From positions 62,001-126,000 of the forward strand of contig JANQAB010000002.1 of the NCBI GenBank assembly GCA_024707265.1: 64,000 nt of DNA, read 5' to 3'. This DNA is from Sporocytophaga sp. GTDB taxonomy: Bacteria > Bacteroidota > Bacteroidia > Cytophagales > Cytophagaceae. The notes beneath the pieces are model-generated. The model did no database searches and was not told the origin of the DNA. It worked only from the letters and a program-made list of their open reading frames with translations. Position numbers and translations under genes: made by a program. This document shows, in pieces, positions 1-9,434 of the stretch (its first letter is position 1; each line of letters starts with the position of its first letter).

Positions 1-1631
1 TGCTTCATCTGAAAAAGGAATTTCTTTGTAATATTTAGTCTTGTCTACTTTCGCTTCTTTCTCCTCTTTTTCTTTTGACTCTAGTGCAATATCTGAAGAA
101 TCTGCATCTTGATTTTCACTGTTATCTGTATTATCCTGTACAGCTTCTTTTGTGGACCGTCTCCAGTTGTCTTCTAGTTTCCTTTGTCCCCAACGTTTCA
201 CGAATTCTGATTTTCCTCGTGTTATGGACGCTTCATTGTAATAGTGCCATGTACTTTCTCCCCCACCTGGGACGGAGTTTGATCCATTGTTATTATTGTT
301 GGATGCATTTTTTCGCTGCAATAGCTTTTTCTCTTGCCTCTGCTTTCTTTAAATCTTCTTTTTCTTTTTCAATTACCTTATCGATATGCTTGGCAAGTGT
401 AATACTGTCCATTGTTGCAATCCTCAGTAGACTGTCCTCTTTTTGGATAATTCTTAACTGAGTAACAAAATCCTGAAGAACTTCCTGTCTGGCAGCAATA
501 AGTCTGTAGCGCTTGTCTTTCTTATCCATTAGAGCTATCGTGCTGTCATAATATAATTTGGAAGTTTCAAAATCCTGAAGTTTTTCATAGTGAATTTCAG
601 CGAGCATCAGATATGAAGATGCTTTTTGATAGTTGTTCCCCGCACTTGCAGCAACTGACTTTTGCAGGTATTCAATGGTTCCAGGGAGATGTCCTTGTTT
701 GAACTCAAACTTGGCCATCTCATAATATATTTTGTCTTTATATTCCTGATTTTTTAGATCTTTCAGGAGTTTTTTGAAATATTTTTCAATTCTTTTTTTA
801 TCGCCCGATTTCGAAAGGTTTGTTACCTGAGCCATATAAAGCCTGGTATAGAAGGAAAGTTCATATGGAGGATTGTGTTTTAGAACAGCCTTGTAATTTT
901 GATAGGAATCTTTATCGTTATTCAGTAATTGATGTATTTGTCCGATTATAAAATGTACTCTGGATTTAACATCTTTTTTCTTTATGAGGGGTCTTGCGGC
1001 TTCAAGGTCTTTGAGGGCTTCTTTATACCTTTCCTGCATTATAAAATACTGAGCTCTGGTAAGGAGGTATTCCCTTTGGTTGGTAGAGTTCATTTTTTTC
1101 CTTTTTAAGGAAATAATTTACGCTATTTACATAGTCAAAATTCTGAGCTGTCAGAAAAAGTCTCATAAGGTGAATAATCGCCTCATGTCTTGCGACTGGA
1201 TCTTTGCTTTTCGAGTTGACATATTTGTATGTTTCTATCGCCTGGGGCCATTCTCCTTTGTAAAATTTTACCTTTCCGACCAAAATATAGCAATCATCAA
1301 CCCATTTACTGTTTTTGTGTTTTTGAATAGGAAGGGAGGCCTTTTTAAAAATATCTTCAAGAAGTTGCTGCTGAGCTTTCAGTTTGTTGGTATCCGGTAA
1401 TGCAAGAACATGAATAACTTTATTGTAGTCATCAAGCCTGGCTTCATCGATTTTTTTATCTACCTGCTTCATTCGCTCTCTCGCAAGGAAATAAGCATTG
1501 TCGCGCGCAGTGAGGTTATGGTAGCTTTTGCTCACAAAGGAATTACTTTCAGGAGAGCATGAAAAGGCCATAAAACCAACAAGCAGGCAAAATATTTTGA
1601 TATGAATTGATTTCGTTTCCAAAAAAATCAA
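1..1631 (-). CDS. sprE: SprE/PorW-type gliding and type IX secretion lipoprotein (partial, two frameshifts)
   Basis: Periplasmic TPR lipoprotein of the type IX secretion/gliding machinery. The N-terminus has a hydrophobic stretch ending in a lipobox-like LVGFMAFSC, followed by helical TPR-like repeats. The C-terminal part shows the family signature GKSEFVKRWGQRKLEDNWRR, then an acidic/lysine-rich tail that continues past the left edge. The reading frame breaks twice: at an A7 run (minus strand; 1093-1099), where A6 would join KKEK to MNSTNQREYL, and at an A6 run (308-313), where A5 would continue into AKNASNNNNNG. The intact pieces are 1023-1631, 293-1093 and the frame running to base 1. No ATG lies upstream, so TTG at 1631 or about 1620 is the likely start. 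It is divergent from the M23 gene. Family assignment is strong; whether the breaks are real is doubtful, because homopolymer breaks recur across this window. Confidence 0.82.
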
Positions 1632-1707
1632 ATTGTTTAATTTAAATAAATTCGAATAAAATAATTATAATGTAAGCTCGTAATAATAATAATTCTGAAA
1701 TATAATT

Positions 1708-2560
1708 TTGAAACACAGAAAAACACTTTATCACTGGTTAACGAACAGATTTCTGCTAATTATCAGAAATGAAGAAAATTTTGCAGAAAAACGAACATTT
1801 AGTTTCACTTATGCGAAATTAATTGTTTTCTGCTCAATTTTTTTATTTCTGGTTTTTTCCCTGTGCTTTTATTTAAGTACAACTTTGTTAGCCTCTTTTT
1901 TTGACCCGACTCATAAGCAGATTGTGTTAAATAAAAAGATAATTGCACTTTCTGCTAAAGTGGACAGTCTAACGACGGAGATGGAGCAAAAAGCTGCATT
2001 CACAGACCTTGTTCAAAGGGTAATTTCAGGAAAGGACGAAGAATTGAAGTCTGAATCCCCAACTCCTGTAAAGACTGTTAAAGTCGATGAAATTAATCAG
2101 TTGTCAGTCGTAGATTCGCTATTCAGGAAAGAATTTGAGAAAAAAAGAATCGAATGTTTTTTCCGTCAAAAATGTTTCTTTTGGAAAATTGTCCAACTTA
2201 ATACTTTTTAATCCCGTTTCGGGATTAATAAAGTCGAAATACAATTCCACCAGGCAGTCTTATGAAGTAGGATTGCTTGTTAGGCAAGGAGAATCAGTAA
2301 AGGCTGTGGCAAATGGGACAGTCATTTTTGCCGGATGGACAGATCGGAATGAAAATGTGATAATCTTGCAACATGAAGATAATCTGATGACTGTTTATAA
2401 AAAAAATTCAGTAGTTTTAAAGAAAGACGGGGATGCGGTAAAAGCTGGAGAGGTTTTGGGGGTGGTAAGCGATCCTCAGGTTGGAGGAAATCCTAACTTC
2501 TATTTTGAACTTTGGTATAAAGGAAAGCCGGTTAACCCAGAAAATTTCATAACATTTTAA
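1708..2560 (+). CDS. Degenerate M23 (LytM-like) peptidase-fold membrane protein, frameshifted
   Basis: About 284 residues if read through. There is a short cytoplasmic N-terminus, one transmembrane helix (about residues 30-60), a short coiled region, and a C-terminal LytM-like beta domain containing VKAVANGTVIFAGW and the ending GKPVNPENFI. The zinc-binding residues of active M23 peptidases are not seen: the HxGxD region reads YEVGLLV and the HxH region reads NFYFELW. It is therefore probably a non-catalytic binding or activator domain. The frame breaks at an A7 run (2140-2146); A6 would join FEKK to ESNVFSVKN. The upstream frame covers 1708-2211 and the downstream frame 2135-2560. The start is probably TTG at 1708. 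It lies 10 bp before a bactofilin gene, a pairing common in bacteria, which suggests a role in cell-wall shape or in anchoring envelope machinery. Confidence 0.75.
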
Positions 2561-2570
2561 CTAATTTACT

Positions 2571-2996
2571 ATGTTTCAGAACAAAAAAGAAAAAAAAGAA
2601 TTGGAAGCGCTGACCAATTCAAGTACAATTGTCGCTAAAGGGACTGTTCTTGAAGGAAATATCGAAACTTTTGGAAATATCAGGATTGAAGGCAAGGTGA
2701 TTGGAAATATCAAAAGTAAATCCAAAGTGGTGCTGAGCGAATCCTGTGTTGTGGAGGGAAATATTCTGGCACATACTGCAGAGATTTTAGGAGAGGTGAA
2801 GGGGACAATTGAAATTGCAGATGTAGTGGTTATGAAAGCAACAGCATTAATTAATGGGGACCTTATTACCAATAAAATGATAATGGAATCCGGAGCTACG
2901 TTTAACGGACAGTGTAAAATGGGTGCTACGATAAAAGAAATTCAAATTGGAGAAGGAGAAAGAATCAAACCAATCAAACAAGAAAAAACCGCTTGA
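2571..2996 (+). CDS. Bactofilin family cytoskeletal protein
   Basis: A 141-residue protein with the repetitive right-handed beta-helix of bactofilins: evenly spaced glycine/hydrophobic turns such as GTVLEGNIETFGNIRIEGKV and GEVKGTIEIADVVV. The short N-terminal (Lys/Glu-rich) and C-terminal tails are typical. Bactofilins polymerise without nucleotide on the inner face of the membrane and often act with M23 peptidases in cell shape or polar organisation. Here the gene follows a degenerate M23 gene by 10 bp, and its 3' end overlaps the AtpZ-like gene by 50 bp, so the three genes are likely co-transcribed into the ATP synthase cluster. The family call is firm; the specific role is inferred. Confidence 0.9.
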   Translation: MFQNKKEKKELEALTNSSTIVAKGTVLEGNIETFGNIRIEGKVIGNIKSKSKVVLSESCVVEGNILAHTAEILGEVKGTIEIADVVVMKATALINGDLITNKMIMESGATFNGQCKMGATIKEIQIGEGERIKPIKQEKTA

Positions 2997-3177
2997 GGGT
3001 TATGTTAAGTATTCCAGCCTTGTGATCCAGATGATCGCCACAATGTGTCTTGGAGCCTGGGCCGGAATAAAACTTGATGAGCATTTTCATGTCGAAAATC
3101 AGTTATTTACTATTTTTTTAACTATATTTTCAGTAATTACAGCAATTTACTTGGTAATACGGGGGCTTATGAAATAA
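2947..3177 (+). CDS. AtpZ/AtpI-type small membrane protein of the ATP synthase cluster
   Basis: A 76-residue protein with a charged Lys/Asn N-terminus and two transmembrane helices (about 24-42 and 52-73). The first helix contains GAWAGIKLDEHF, the G-xx-G-xx-LD pattern of the AtpZ/AtpI family, whose members assist c-ring assembly or cation supply for the F1Fo synthase. It starts inside the end of the bactofilin gene and precedes atpB, which supports the assignment. The start is ATG at 2947; an internal start is possible because the N-terminus is low in complexity. Confidence 0.8.
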   Translation: MEKEKESNQSNKKKPLEGYVKYSSLVIQMIATMCLGAWAGIKLDEHFHVENQLFTIFLTIFSVITAIYLVIRGLMK

Positions 3178-3187
3178 CTTTGCCCCT

Positions 3188-3570
3188 GTGAAAAAAAATC
3201 TATTTTGTTTAATCGCTACTTCTTTAATAATAGTTGGTCTGACTAAAATTAAAGATCCGTTATTGGTCCATCCATTTATCTGGTATAGCCAGGTGTTTTT
3301 CTTTTCTATTTTTTTATATCAAATAGGATTATTTCTATAGGAGCGTTAAACGGCGATAATAAAATTCATATATTTTATCTCGTATCTCTCACCGTAAGAT
3401 TCCTTTTATCAGTTGCTTTCGTAGTGGTTGGTCTACTTAATACCGATTTTCATCCAGTCGTTTTCGCTTTAAACTTTTTTGTTTTGTATTTGTGTTATAC
3501 GTGGTTTGAAATTTATTCCTTATTAAGTAACTTGCGGGCCGATTTTAAAAACAATGAAAAATCTGAGTAA
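3188..3570 (+). CDS. Small four-helix membrane protein preceding atpB (AtpI-like), frameshifted
   Basis: Not visible as one open frame, but two pieces join well. GTG at 3188 opens VKKNLFCLIATSLIIVG and runs to a stop at about 3341. The next frame contains SIGALNGDNKIHIFYL, then VRFLLSVAFVVVGLL, and ends at 3570, overlapping atpB by 17 bp. Adding one T to the T7 run at 3309-3315 joins them into about 127 residues with four hydrophobic segments. The position between AtpZ and atpB and the size fit the second, AtpI-like subunit found here in Bacteroidetes ATP synthase operons. I recognise it by context rather than by a residue motif. Confidence 0.6.
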
Positions 3571-4582
3571 AATATTCCTTATCGCATTTCTTTTTATCTC
3601 TTTGGTAAAAGGTGTTGCATATGCTAACGGACCAGCAGAATCCGGTGAAGAAAAGAAATTTAGCCCTGGCGACCTGATTATGCACCATATCCTAGATGCG
3701 CATGAGTGGGAATTTGCTCATGGTCTTGCTATTCCTCTTCCGGTGATCATTTATTCTGATAAAGGCTTGGATGTGTTTTCATCATCACATTTATACCATA
3801 GTCCTGACAGAACTTATAATGGTTATCACCTGAATCATCATGATAAAATTGAGCCAGTAGATAAAAGCAGAACAATCTACGATATTTCCATTACGAAGAA
3901 TGTTGCTTCAATGTTTATCAGTGTGGCAATACTTGTGTTAATTTTTATAGGAATTGCTAAATCGTATGGTAAAACCAAAGGCAAAGCACCTAAAGGTATC
4001 CAGTCTTTCTTTGAGCCAATAATAATGTATATTAGAGACGATATAGGCAAAGGAACTATCGGTCCTAAATACGAGCGTTTTATGCCATATCTTTTAACTG
4101 TGTTTTTCTTTATCTGGTTTAACAACCTTTTGGGTTTATTCCCGGGAGGAGCTAACCTTACAGGTAATATAGCAGTTACGTTTATCCTTGCGTTGCTTAC
4201 CTTTTTGGTAACTTTATTGAGCGCAAATGGAAATTACTGGAAGCACATACTTTGGACACCAGGCGTACCTCTTCCATTAAGAATTATTATCCTTCCTATA
4301 GAGATCGTGGGGATGTTTACTAAGCCATTCTCTCTTATGGTCCGACTTTTCGCCAACATTACAGCTGGTCACATTATCATACTAAGCTTTATAAGCTTGA
4401 TCTTTATGTTTGAGAGCTATGCTGTTGGCTTTGCAAGTACAGCGTTTGCTGTATTTATGTCAATGCTTGAGTTATTTGTTGCATTGCTACAGGCATATGT
4501 ATTTACACTTCTTTCAGCAATGTACTTTGCATCTGCTGTAGAAGAGCATCATCATGACGAAGCTCATGACCATGGTCATTGA
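3554..4582 (+). CDS. atpB: ATP synthase F0 subunit a
   Basis: The 342-residue proton-channel subunit of the F1Fo ATP synthase. It has a signal-like N-terminus ending near AYANG, a Bacteroidetes-type periplasmic N-terminal extension (DLIMHHILDAHEWEFAHG), then about five or six membrane helices. The conserved motif FSLMVRLFANITAGHII carries the essential arginine facing the c-ring. The C-terminus is His/Asp/Glu-rich (EEHHHDEAHDHGH). It overlaps the preceding small membrane gene and precedes atpE by 68 bp. It is longer than the E. coli protein (271 residues) mainly because of the N-terminal extension. Confidence 0.97.
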   Translation: MKNLSKIFLIAFLFISLVKGVAYANGPAESGEEKKFSPGDLIMHHILDAHEWEFAHGLAIPLPVIIYSDKGLDVFSSSHLYHSPDRTYNGYHLNHHDKIEPVDKSRTIYDISITKNVASMFISVAILVLIFIGIAKSYGKTKGKAPKGIQSFFEPIIMYIRDDIGKGTIGPKYERFMPYLLTVFFFIWFNNLLGLFPGGANLTGNIAVTFILALLTFLVTLLSANGNYWKHILWTPGVPLPLRIIILPIEIVGMFTKPFSLMVRLFANITAGHIIILSFISLIFMFESYAVGFASTAFAVFMSMLELFVALLQAYVFTLLSAMYFASAVEEHHHDEAHDHGH

Positions 4583-4593
4583 GAATTTCATGA

Positions 4594-4902
<309 letters not shown>

Positions 4903-4907
4903 AAACT

Positions 4908-4947
4908 AAACTCCTGAATACAGACATTAGGTCTGATTCAGGAGTTT
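4908..4947 (+). terminator. Long stem-loop between atpE and atpF
   Basis: A 12-bp arm (AAACTCCTGAAT, 4908-4919) pairs perfectly with 4936-4947, and after one bulged A a further 5 bp pair (CAGAC/GTCTG) around a 5-base loop. Only a weak T-tract follows. This fits a partial terminator or an mRNA processing/stability element that would leave more c-subunit message than message for the downstream F1 genes, as ring stoichiometry needs. The structure is seen; the function is inferred. Confidence 0.7.
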
Positions 4948-4994
4948 GAATTTTATAGTTAAACAAAAGAGGGAAATTTCTTAAAAGAACATAT

Positions 4995-5486
4995 ATGTTA
5001 GTCCAACCTGATTTCGGTTTGTTATTTTGGCAAACAGTAACATTCCTAATAGTATTATTTATCCTGGGAAAATTTGCATGGAAACCAATTCTTGGTGCCC
5101 TTAAAGAGCGTGAGGCGGATATTGAAGAGGCTTTATCAGCTGCTGAAAACGCTAAGGAAGAAATGAAAAGATTGCATGCCGCAAATGAAAAATTACTTCA
5201 GGATGCAAGACTTGAAAGAGATAAAATATTAAAAGAGGCAAGTGCTGTCGCTAATTCAATTATCACTGAGGCAAAAGATAAAGCCACAGCAGAAAGCAAC
5301 AGAATTGTTGAGGGAGCGAAAATTGCTATTAACAATGAAAAACTTGCTGCATTAACAGAAGTAAAAAATCAGGCTGCTACAATTGCAATTGATATTGCAG
5401 AGAAACTTCTAAGAAAAGAGCTTTCTGATTCTACAGCGCAAAAGGAACTAGTTTCAGAATATTTGAAAGAAGCTAAATTTAACTAA
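4995..5486 (+). CDS. atpF: ATP synthase F0 subunit b
   Basis: A 163-residue stator stalk subunit. One N-terminal membrane helix (about 8-27, FGLLFWQTVTFLIVLFILGK) is followed by a long charged, alanine-rich coiled coil to the C-terminus, as in all bacterial b subunits. It dimerises and links the a subunit to delta. The gene ends 1 bp before atpH. Confidence 0.95.
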   Translation: MLVQPDFGLLFWQTVTFLIVLFILGKFAWKPILGALKEREADIEEALSAAENAKEEMKRLHAANEKLLQDARLERDKILKEASAVANSIITEAKDKATAESNRIVEGAKIAINNEKLAALTEVKNQAATIAIDIAEKLLRKELSDSTAQKELVSEYLKEAKFN

Positions 5487-5487
5487 G

Positions 5488-6048
5488 ATGCATGAGTCAA
5501 GAATAGCAGCACCATATGCCAAATCTCTTCTTGAGCTTGCTCAGGAAAAGGGAGTGTTGGAAGAGGTGCAAAAAGATATGGCAGGTTTTGCAAAAATCTG
5601 TAATGAGAACAGGCAACTTGTGACCGTTTTAAGGAATCCTGTAATAAAGCATGAAAAGAAATTGACAATTCTGACTGCTCTTTTTAAAGGCAAAGTAAAT
5701 CCCGTAACTTTTTCCATTTTTCAAATACTGACAAAAAAGAACAGAGAGGCGTTTTTATATGATATCGCTGTCGAATTCGGAAATCAGTATAGAAGATTTA
5801 AAGGGATACAGAGGGCCGTTCTTACTACCGCATCGCCTATTACAGAAGAGCAAAGAGCTGCTTTTGTTAAAATGGTGGAAGGTGCCAAAACTAAAAAGGT
5901 TGAGCTTGAAGAGCATATTGACGAATCAATCATGGGTGGATTTGTGCTGAATATCGGGGGCGACAAACAGGTTGATCAGTCTATCAAAACCAAGCTAGTA
6001 CAATTAAAAAGTAAATTCAAAGATAATCCATTTATTTCTAAATATTAA
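5488..6048 (+). CDS. atpH: ATP synthase F1 subunit delta
   Basis: A 186-residue OSCP/delta subunit that joins the top of F1 to the b stalk. The N-terminal helical domain starts [20 protein letters not shown], and the C-terminal part has the conserved [19 protein letters not shown]. It sits between atpF (1 bp gap) and atpA (2 bp gap), so translation is probably coupled. Confidence 0.95.
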   Translation: MHESRIAAPYAKSLLELAQEKGVLEEVQKDMAGFAKICNENRQLVTVLRNPVIKHEKKLTILTALFKGKVNPVTFSIFQILTKKNREAFLYDIAVEFGNQYRRFKGIQRAVLTTASPITEEQRAAFVKMVEGAKTKKVELEEHIDESIMGGFVLNIGGDKQVDQSIKTKLVQLKSKFKDNPFISKY

Positions 6049-6050
6049 TC

Positions 6051-7628
6051 ATGGAAGTAAGACCAGACGAGGTTTCTGCGATATTAAGAGAGCAGTTATC
6101 AAACTTCAGAACTGAAGCTGAGTTAGAAGAAGTAGGCACCGTACTTCAGGTAGGTGACGGGGTTGCACGTATATACGGGCTATCAAAAGCTCAATCCGGA
6201 GAGCTTCTTGAGTTCCAGAACGGATTAAGAGCATTGGTGTTAAACCTTGAAGAAGACAATGTAGGAGCCGTATTGCTAGGTGACTATAGTGATATTAAAG
6301 AAGGTGATACTGTAAAGCGTACAAAGCAGATTGCTTACGTTAAAGTAGGTGATGGTCTTGTTGGCCGTGTTATTGATACACTTGGAAATCCAATAGATGG
6401 TAAAGGACCTGTAACTGGTGATTTGTATGATATGCCATTGGAAAGAAAAGCTCCAGGGGTTATATTCAGACAGCCGGTAAATGAGCCTTTACAAACAGGT
6501 ATCAAAGCAATCGACTCTATGATACCTATTGGTAGAGGACAAAGAGAGTTGATCATTGGTGACAGACAAACTGGAAAAACAGCTGTTGCAATTGACACTA
6601 TCCTTAACCAAAAAGAATACTATGACAAAGGTCAGCCTGTATTCTGTATATATGTTGCAGTAGGTCAAAAAGCAAGTACTGTAGCTCAGGTTGTGGCTGC
6701 TCTTGAAAAAGGCGGAGCTATGGCTTATACAGTAGTTGTGTCAGCTTCTGCTGCTGATCCTGCTCCAATGCAATTCTTTGCACCATTTACCGGTGCTGCT
6801 GTTGGTGAGTTCTTCAGAGATACAGGAAGACCTGCTCTTGTTGTTTATGATGATCTTTCTAAGCAGGCAGTTGCTTACAGAGAAGTTTCTCTTCTTTTAA
6901 GAAGACCTCCGGGACGTGAGGCATATCCTGGTGATGTGTTCTATCTACACAGCCGTTTATTGGAAAGAGCTGCTAAAATCATTGCTTCTGATGATATAGC
7001 TAAAAACATGAACGACCTTCCAGATTCACTCAAAGGTATTGTTAAAGGTGGCGGATCATTAACTGCCTTACCAATCATCGAAACTCAGGCTGGTGACGTT
7101 TCTGCATATATCCCTACAAATGTAATTTCCATTACAGACGGTCAGATATTCCTTGAAACGAACTTGTTCAACTCAGGGGTTCGTCCTGCAATCAACGTTG
7201 GTATCTCTGTATCAAGGGTAGGAGGTTCTGCTCAGATTAAATCAATGAAAAAAGTAGCTGGTACATTGAAACTTGACCAAGCTCAATTTAGAGAACTTGA
7301 AGCTTTTGCAAAATTCGGTTCTGATCTTGATGCTGCTACTAAATTGATTATTGAAAGAGGTAGAAGAAATCTTGAAATATTAAAGCAAGCTCAATATTCT
7401 CCTGTAGCTGTTGAGTTCCAGGTTGCAATTATCTATGTTTCTTCTAATGGGTACATTGATAACGTTCCTGTAAAAGAAGTTAAAGCTTTTGAAAATGAGT
7501 TTTCTAACTTCCTGAAAGTTTCTCATAAAGATACTCTTGACGCTATCCGTTCAGGTAAAATTGATGATTCAGTAACAGAAGTTTTAAAGAAGGTTGCTAA
7601 AGACCTTGCGAAGAAATATAATAATTAA
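6051..7628 (+). CDS. atpA: ATP synthase F1 subunit alpha
   Basis: A 525-residue alpha subunit of the F1 hexamer (non-catalytic nucleotide sites). It starts with [18 protein letters not shown], has the P-loop [13 protein letters not shown] near residue 170, the family segment [20 protein letters not shown] near 280, and the arginine-containing [11 protein letters not shown] near 380. The length is normal. It lies within the atpBEFHAG run. atpD and atpC do not follow, which matches the split ATP synthase arrangement of many Bacteroidetes. Confidence 0.98.
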   Translation: MEVRPDEVSAILREQLSNFRTEAELEEVGTVLQVGDGVARIYGLSKAQSGELLEFQNGLRALVLNLEEDNVGAVLLGDYSDIKEGDTVKRTKQIAYVKVGDGLVGRVIDTLGNPIDGKGPVTGDLYDMPLERKAPGVIFRQPVNEPLQTGIKAIDSMIPIGRGQRELIIGDRQTGKTAVAIDTILNQKEYYDKGQPVFCIYVAVGQKASTVAQVVAALEKGGAMAYTVVVSASAADPAPMQFFAPFTGAAVGEFFRDTGRPALVVYDDLSKQAVAYREVSLLLRRPPGREAYPGDVFYLHSRLLERAAKIIASDDIAKNMNDLPDSLKGIVKGGGSLTALPIIETQAGDVSAYIPTNVISITDGQIFLETNLFNSGVRPAINVGISVSRVGGSAQIKSMKKVAGTLKLDQAQFRELEAFAKFGSDLDAATKLIIERGRRNLEILKQAQYSPVAVEFQVAIIYVSSNGYIDNVPVKEVKAFENEFSNFLKVSHKDTLDAIRSGKIDDSVTEVLKKVAKDLAKKYNN

Positions 7629-7630
7629 TT

Positions 7631-8521
7631 ATGCCAAGTCTTAAAGAGGTCAGAGGAAGGATCGTTTCCATTAATTCTACACAGCAGATCACTAAAGCCA
7701 TGAAAATGGTGGCTGCTGCTAAGCTTAGAAGAGCTCAGGACAATATCATCAAGATTCGTCCTTATGCCGAAAAGCTGAATGGAATACTAAATAATATTAC
7801 TGCAAGTCTTGAAGGATCTGTAGAAAATCCATACTCTGAGGTAAGAGAAGTAAAAAATGTATTGATCGTTGTCGTTACCTCTGACAGAGGTTTGGCGGGA
7901 GCTTTTAATACTAACTCAATAAAAGCTGCTTCTGCTCTTGTAAATGGGAAATACAAGGCTCAATATGAACAGGGGACTGTTAAATTTCTTTGTATTGGAA
8001 AAAAAGGATTAGATGCTTTCGCAAAGCGAGGGGCTGATGTAATTCCTGATTATGCAGGAATGTTTCACGAGCTGAATTTCAGTTCTGCCAGAAAAGCTGC
8101 CGAGTTAGCAATGGAAGGATTCCTTAATAAGGAATATGATGAAGTTGTTATAGTTTATAATGAGTTCAAAAATGTTGCTACTCAGGTCGTAAAAACAGAG
8201 CAGTTTCTTCCTTTGATTCAGGAAACATCTGAAGAGTTGAATTCTTCCAAAGAGCAGGAAATTGATTATATCTTTGAACCTTCTAAAGAGGAAATTGTAA
8301 GGGGCTTGATTCCTAAATCTTTGAAAATTCAGTTTTACAAAGCTTTATTAGAGTCTTTTGCTTCTGAACATGGCGCTCGTATGACTGCAATGGATAAGGC
8401 TACTGAAAATGCCAAAGAGCTGTTGAAAGAGCTTCGTCTAATGTATAACAGAACAAGGCAGGCTGCTATTACCAAAGAGATTCTGGAGATTGTTGCCGGA
8501 GCAGAGGCACTCTCTAAATAA
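7631..8521 (+). CDS. atpG: ATP synthase F1 subunit gamma
   Basis: A 296-residue central rotor shaft. It has the conserved N-terminal helix (RGRIVSINSTQQITKAMKMVAAAKLRRAQ), the SDRGLAGAFN segment, and the C-terminal helix with ARMTAMDKATENAKELL. It is the last gene of the cluster and is followed by a rho-independent terminator. Confidence 0.97.
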   Translation: MPSLKEVRGRIVSINSTQQITKAMKMVAAAKLRRAQDNIIKIRPYAEKLNGILNNITASLEGSVENPYSEVREVKNVLIVVVTSDRGLAGAFNTNSIKAASALVNGKYKAQYEQGTVKFLCIGKKGLDAFAKRGADVIPDYAGMFHELNFSSARKAAELAMEGFLNKEYDEVVIVYNEFKNVATQVVKTEQFLPLIQETSEELNSSKEQEIDYIFEPSKEEIVRGLIPKSLKIQFYKALLESFASEHGARMTAMDKATENAKELLKELRLMYNRTRQAAITKEILEIVAGAEALSK

Positions 8522-8535
8522 ATATTAGTTAACAT

Positions 8536-8569
8536 TAAAAAAAGCTCATCTATATTGATGAGCTTTTTT
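8536..8569 (+). terminator. Rho-independent terminator after atpG
   Basis: The stem GCTCATC/GATGAGC (8544-8550 and 8557-8563) with a 6-base loop is flanked by an A-run and followed by TTTTTT. It ends the ATP synthase operon. Confidence 0.9.
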
Positions 8570-9434
8570 GTTTTATCAGGAAAATTATTTGATACAGAGA
8601 CTTTTCCACTTTATCCTTTTTTCAAATCTGTTTATTAGTGTAAGTTCCATTACACTTACACTATCTACTTTTCTTATTCTCAATGCTAATTTAGAATCTG
8701 ACGATATTCCTTTCTTACTTTTTATTTTTGCTTCAACTTTCCTGACCTATAATATACATATCTGGTATGAAAAGGCAGGGGATGATCCTACATTGCCGAG
8801 AAATATCTGGAGAAGCCGGAATTCATTAATTACGAAAGGCATGTTTGTCTTTTTTCTGGGATGTCTATTGGTGTCTTTGTTTTTTATTTCTGGAAAGGTA
8901 ATTTGGTTTACGATGCACCTTGCTGTGTTTAGTCTTTTTTATTCTGCACCTTTATTGAATTTTAAAAAAATACCCTTCCTGAAAATTTTTCTTATTTCTT
9001 ATGTCTGGTCTGTTAGTACTGTAATCCTTCCTTCGATTAATAAAGGATTTGGAGTGCTGGATAAAGAGGTGGTTGAAATTTTTGTACAAAGAATTATTTT
9101 TATCCTTGCACTAGCCATACCGTTCGATATCAGAGATATAGAGGTTGATAAAAGGAATAATATTGATACTCTGCCTACTTTGATGGGATTTGAAAGGTCA
9201 AAGTTGCTTTCTGTTATTTTACTTATTCTGTTTATAGGATTGGGTTGCTTTTTTTATGGTTTGGATTACACCTTTTGTGCTCGTCTGGCAATTGGTGTTT
9301 TGGCAATATTTTTAATTATAAAAATAAAGAGATCCAGAACGGATCTCTATTATATGGTAGGTATAGACGGAATAATGATTCTGTCTTATGTTTTTTTATT
9401 TGTTTTTAAGATGCTTTTTAGCCCTGGTAATTAA
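8568..9434 (+). CDS. UbiA-family-like integral membrane protein
   Basis: About 288 residues, almost entirely hydrophobic, with roughly eight membrane helices. The second UbiA prenyltransferase motif is well kept (FDIRDIEVDKRNNIDTLPTLMG, near residue 185). The first Asp-rich motif is altered (TYNIHIWYEKAGDD near residue 60). The family transfers prenyl groups to aromatic acceptors, but the changed first motif leaves the substrate, and even activity, open. No ATG is available: TTG at 8568 lies in the T-run of the preceding terminator, so TTG at 8589 may be the true start. The 3' end overlaps the end of convergent purM by 17 bp. Confidence 0.7.
   Translation: MFYQENYLIQRLFHFILFSNLFISVSSITLTLSTFLILNANLESDDIPFLLFIFASTFLTYNIHIWYEKAGDDPTLPRNIWRSRNSLITKGMFVFFLGCLLVSLFFISGKVIWFTMHLAVFSLFYSAPLLNFKKIPFLKIFLISYVWSVSTVILPSINKGFGVLDKEVVEIFVQRIIFILALAIPFDIRDIEVDKRNNIDTLPTLMGFERSKLLSVILLILFIGLGCFFYGLDYTFCARLAIGVLAIFLIIKIKRSRTDLYYMVGIDGIMILSYVFLFVFKMLFSPGN

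Noticed and set aside
1703..1710. A TAATTTTG box just at the M23 start, resembling a -7 promoter element.
   Set aside because: It overlaps the TTG start codon, so transcription from it would begin inside the gene; no matching -33 box is placed correctly.
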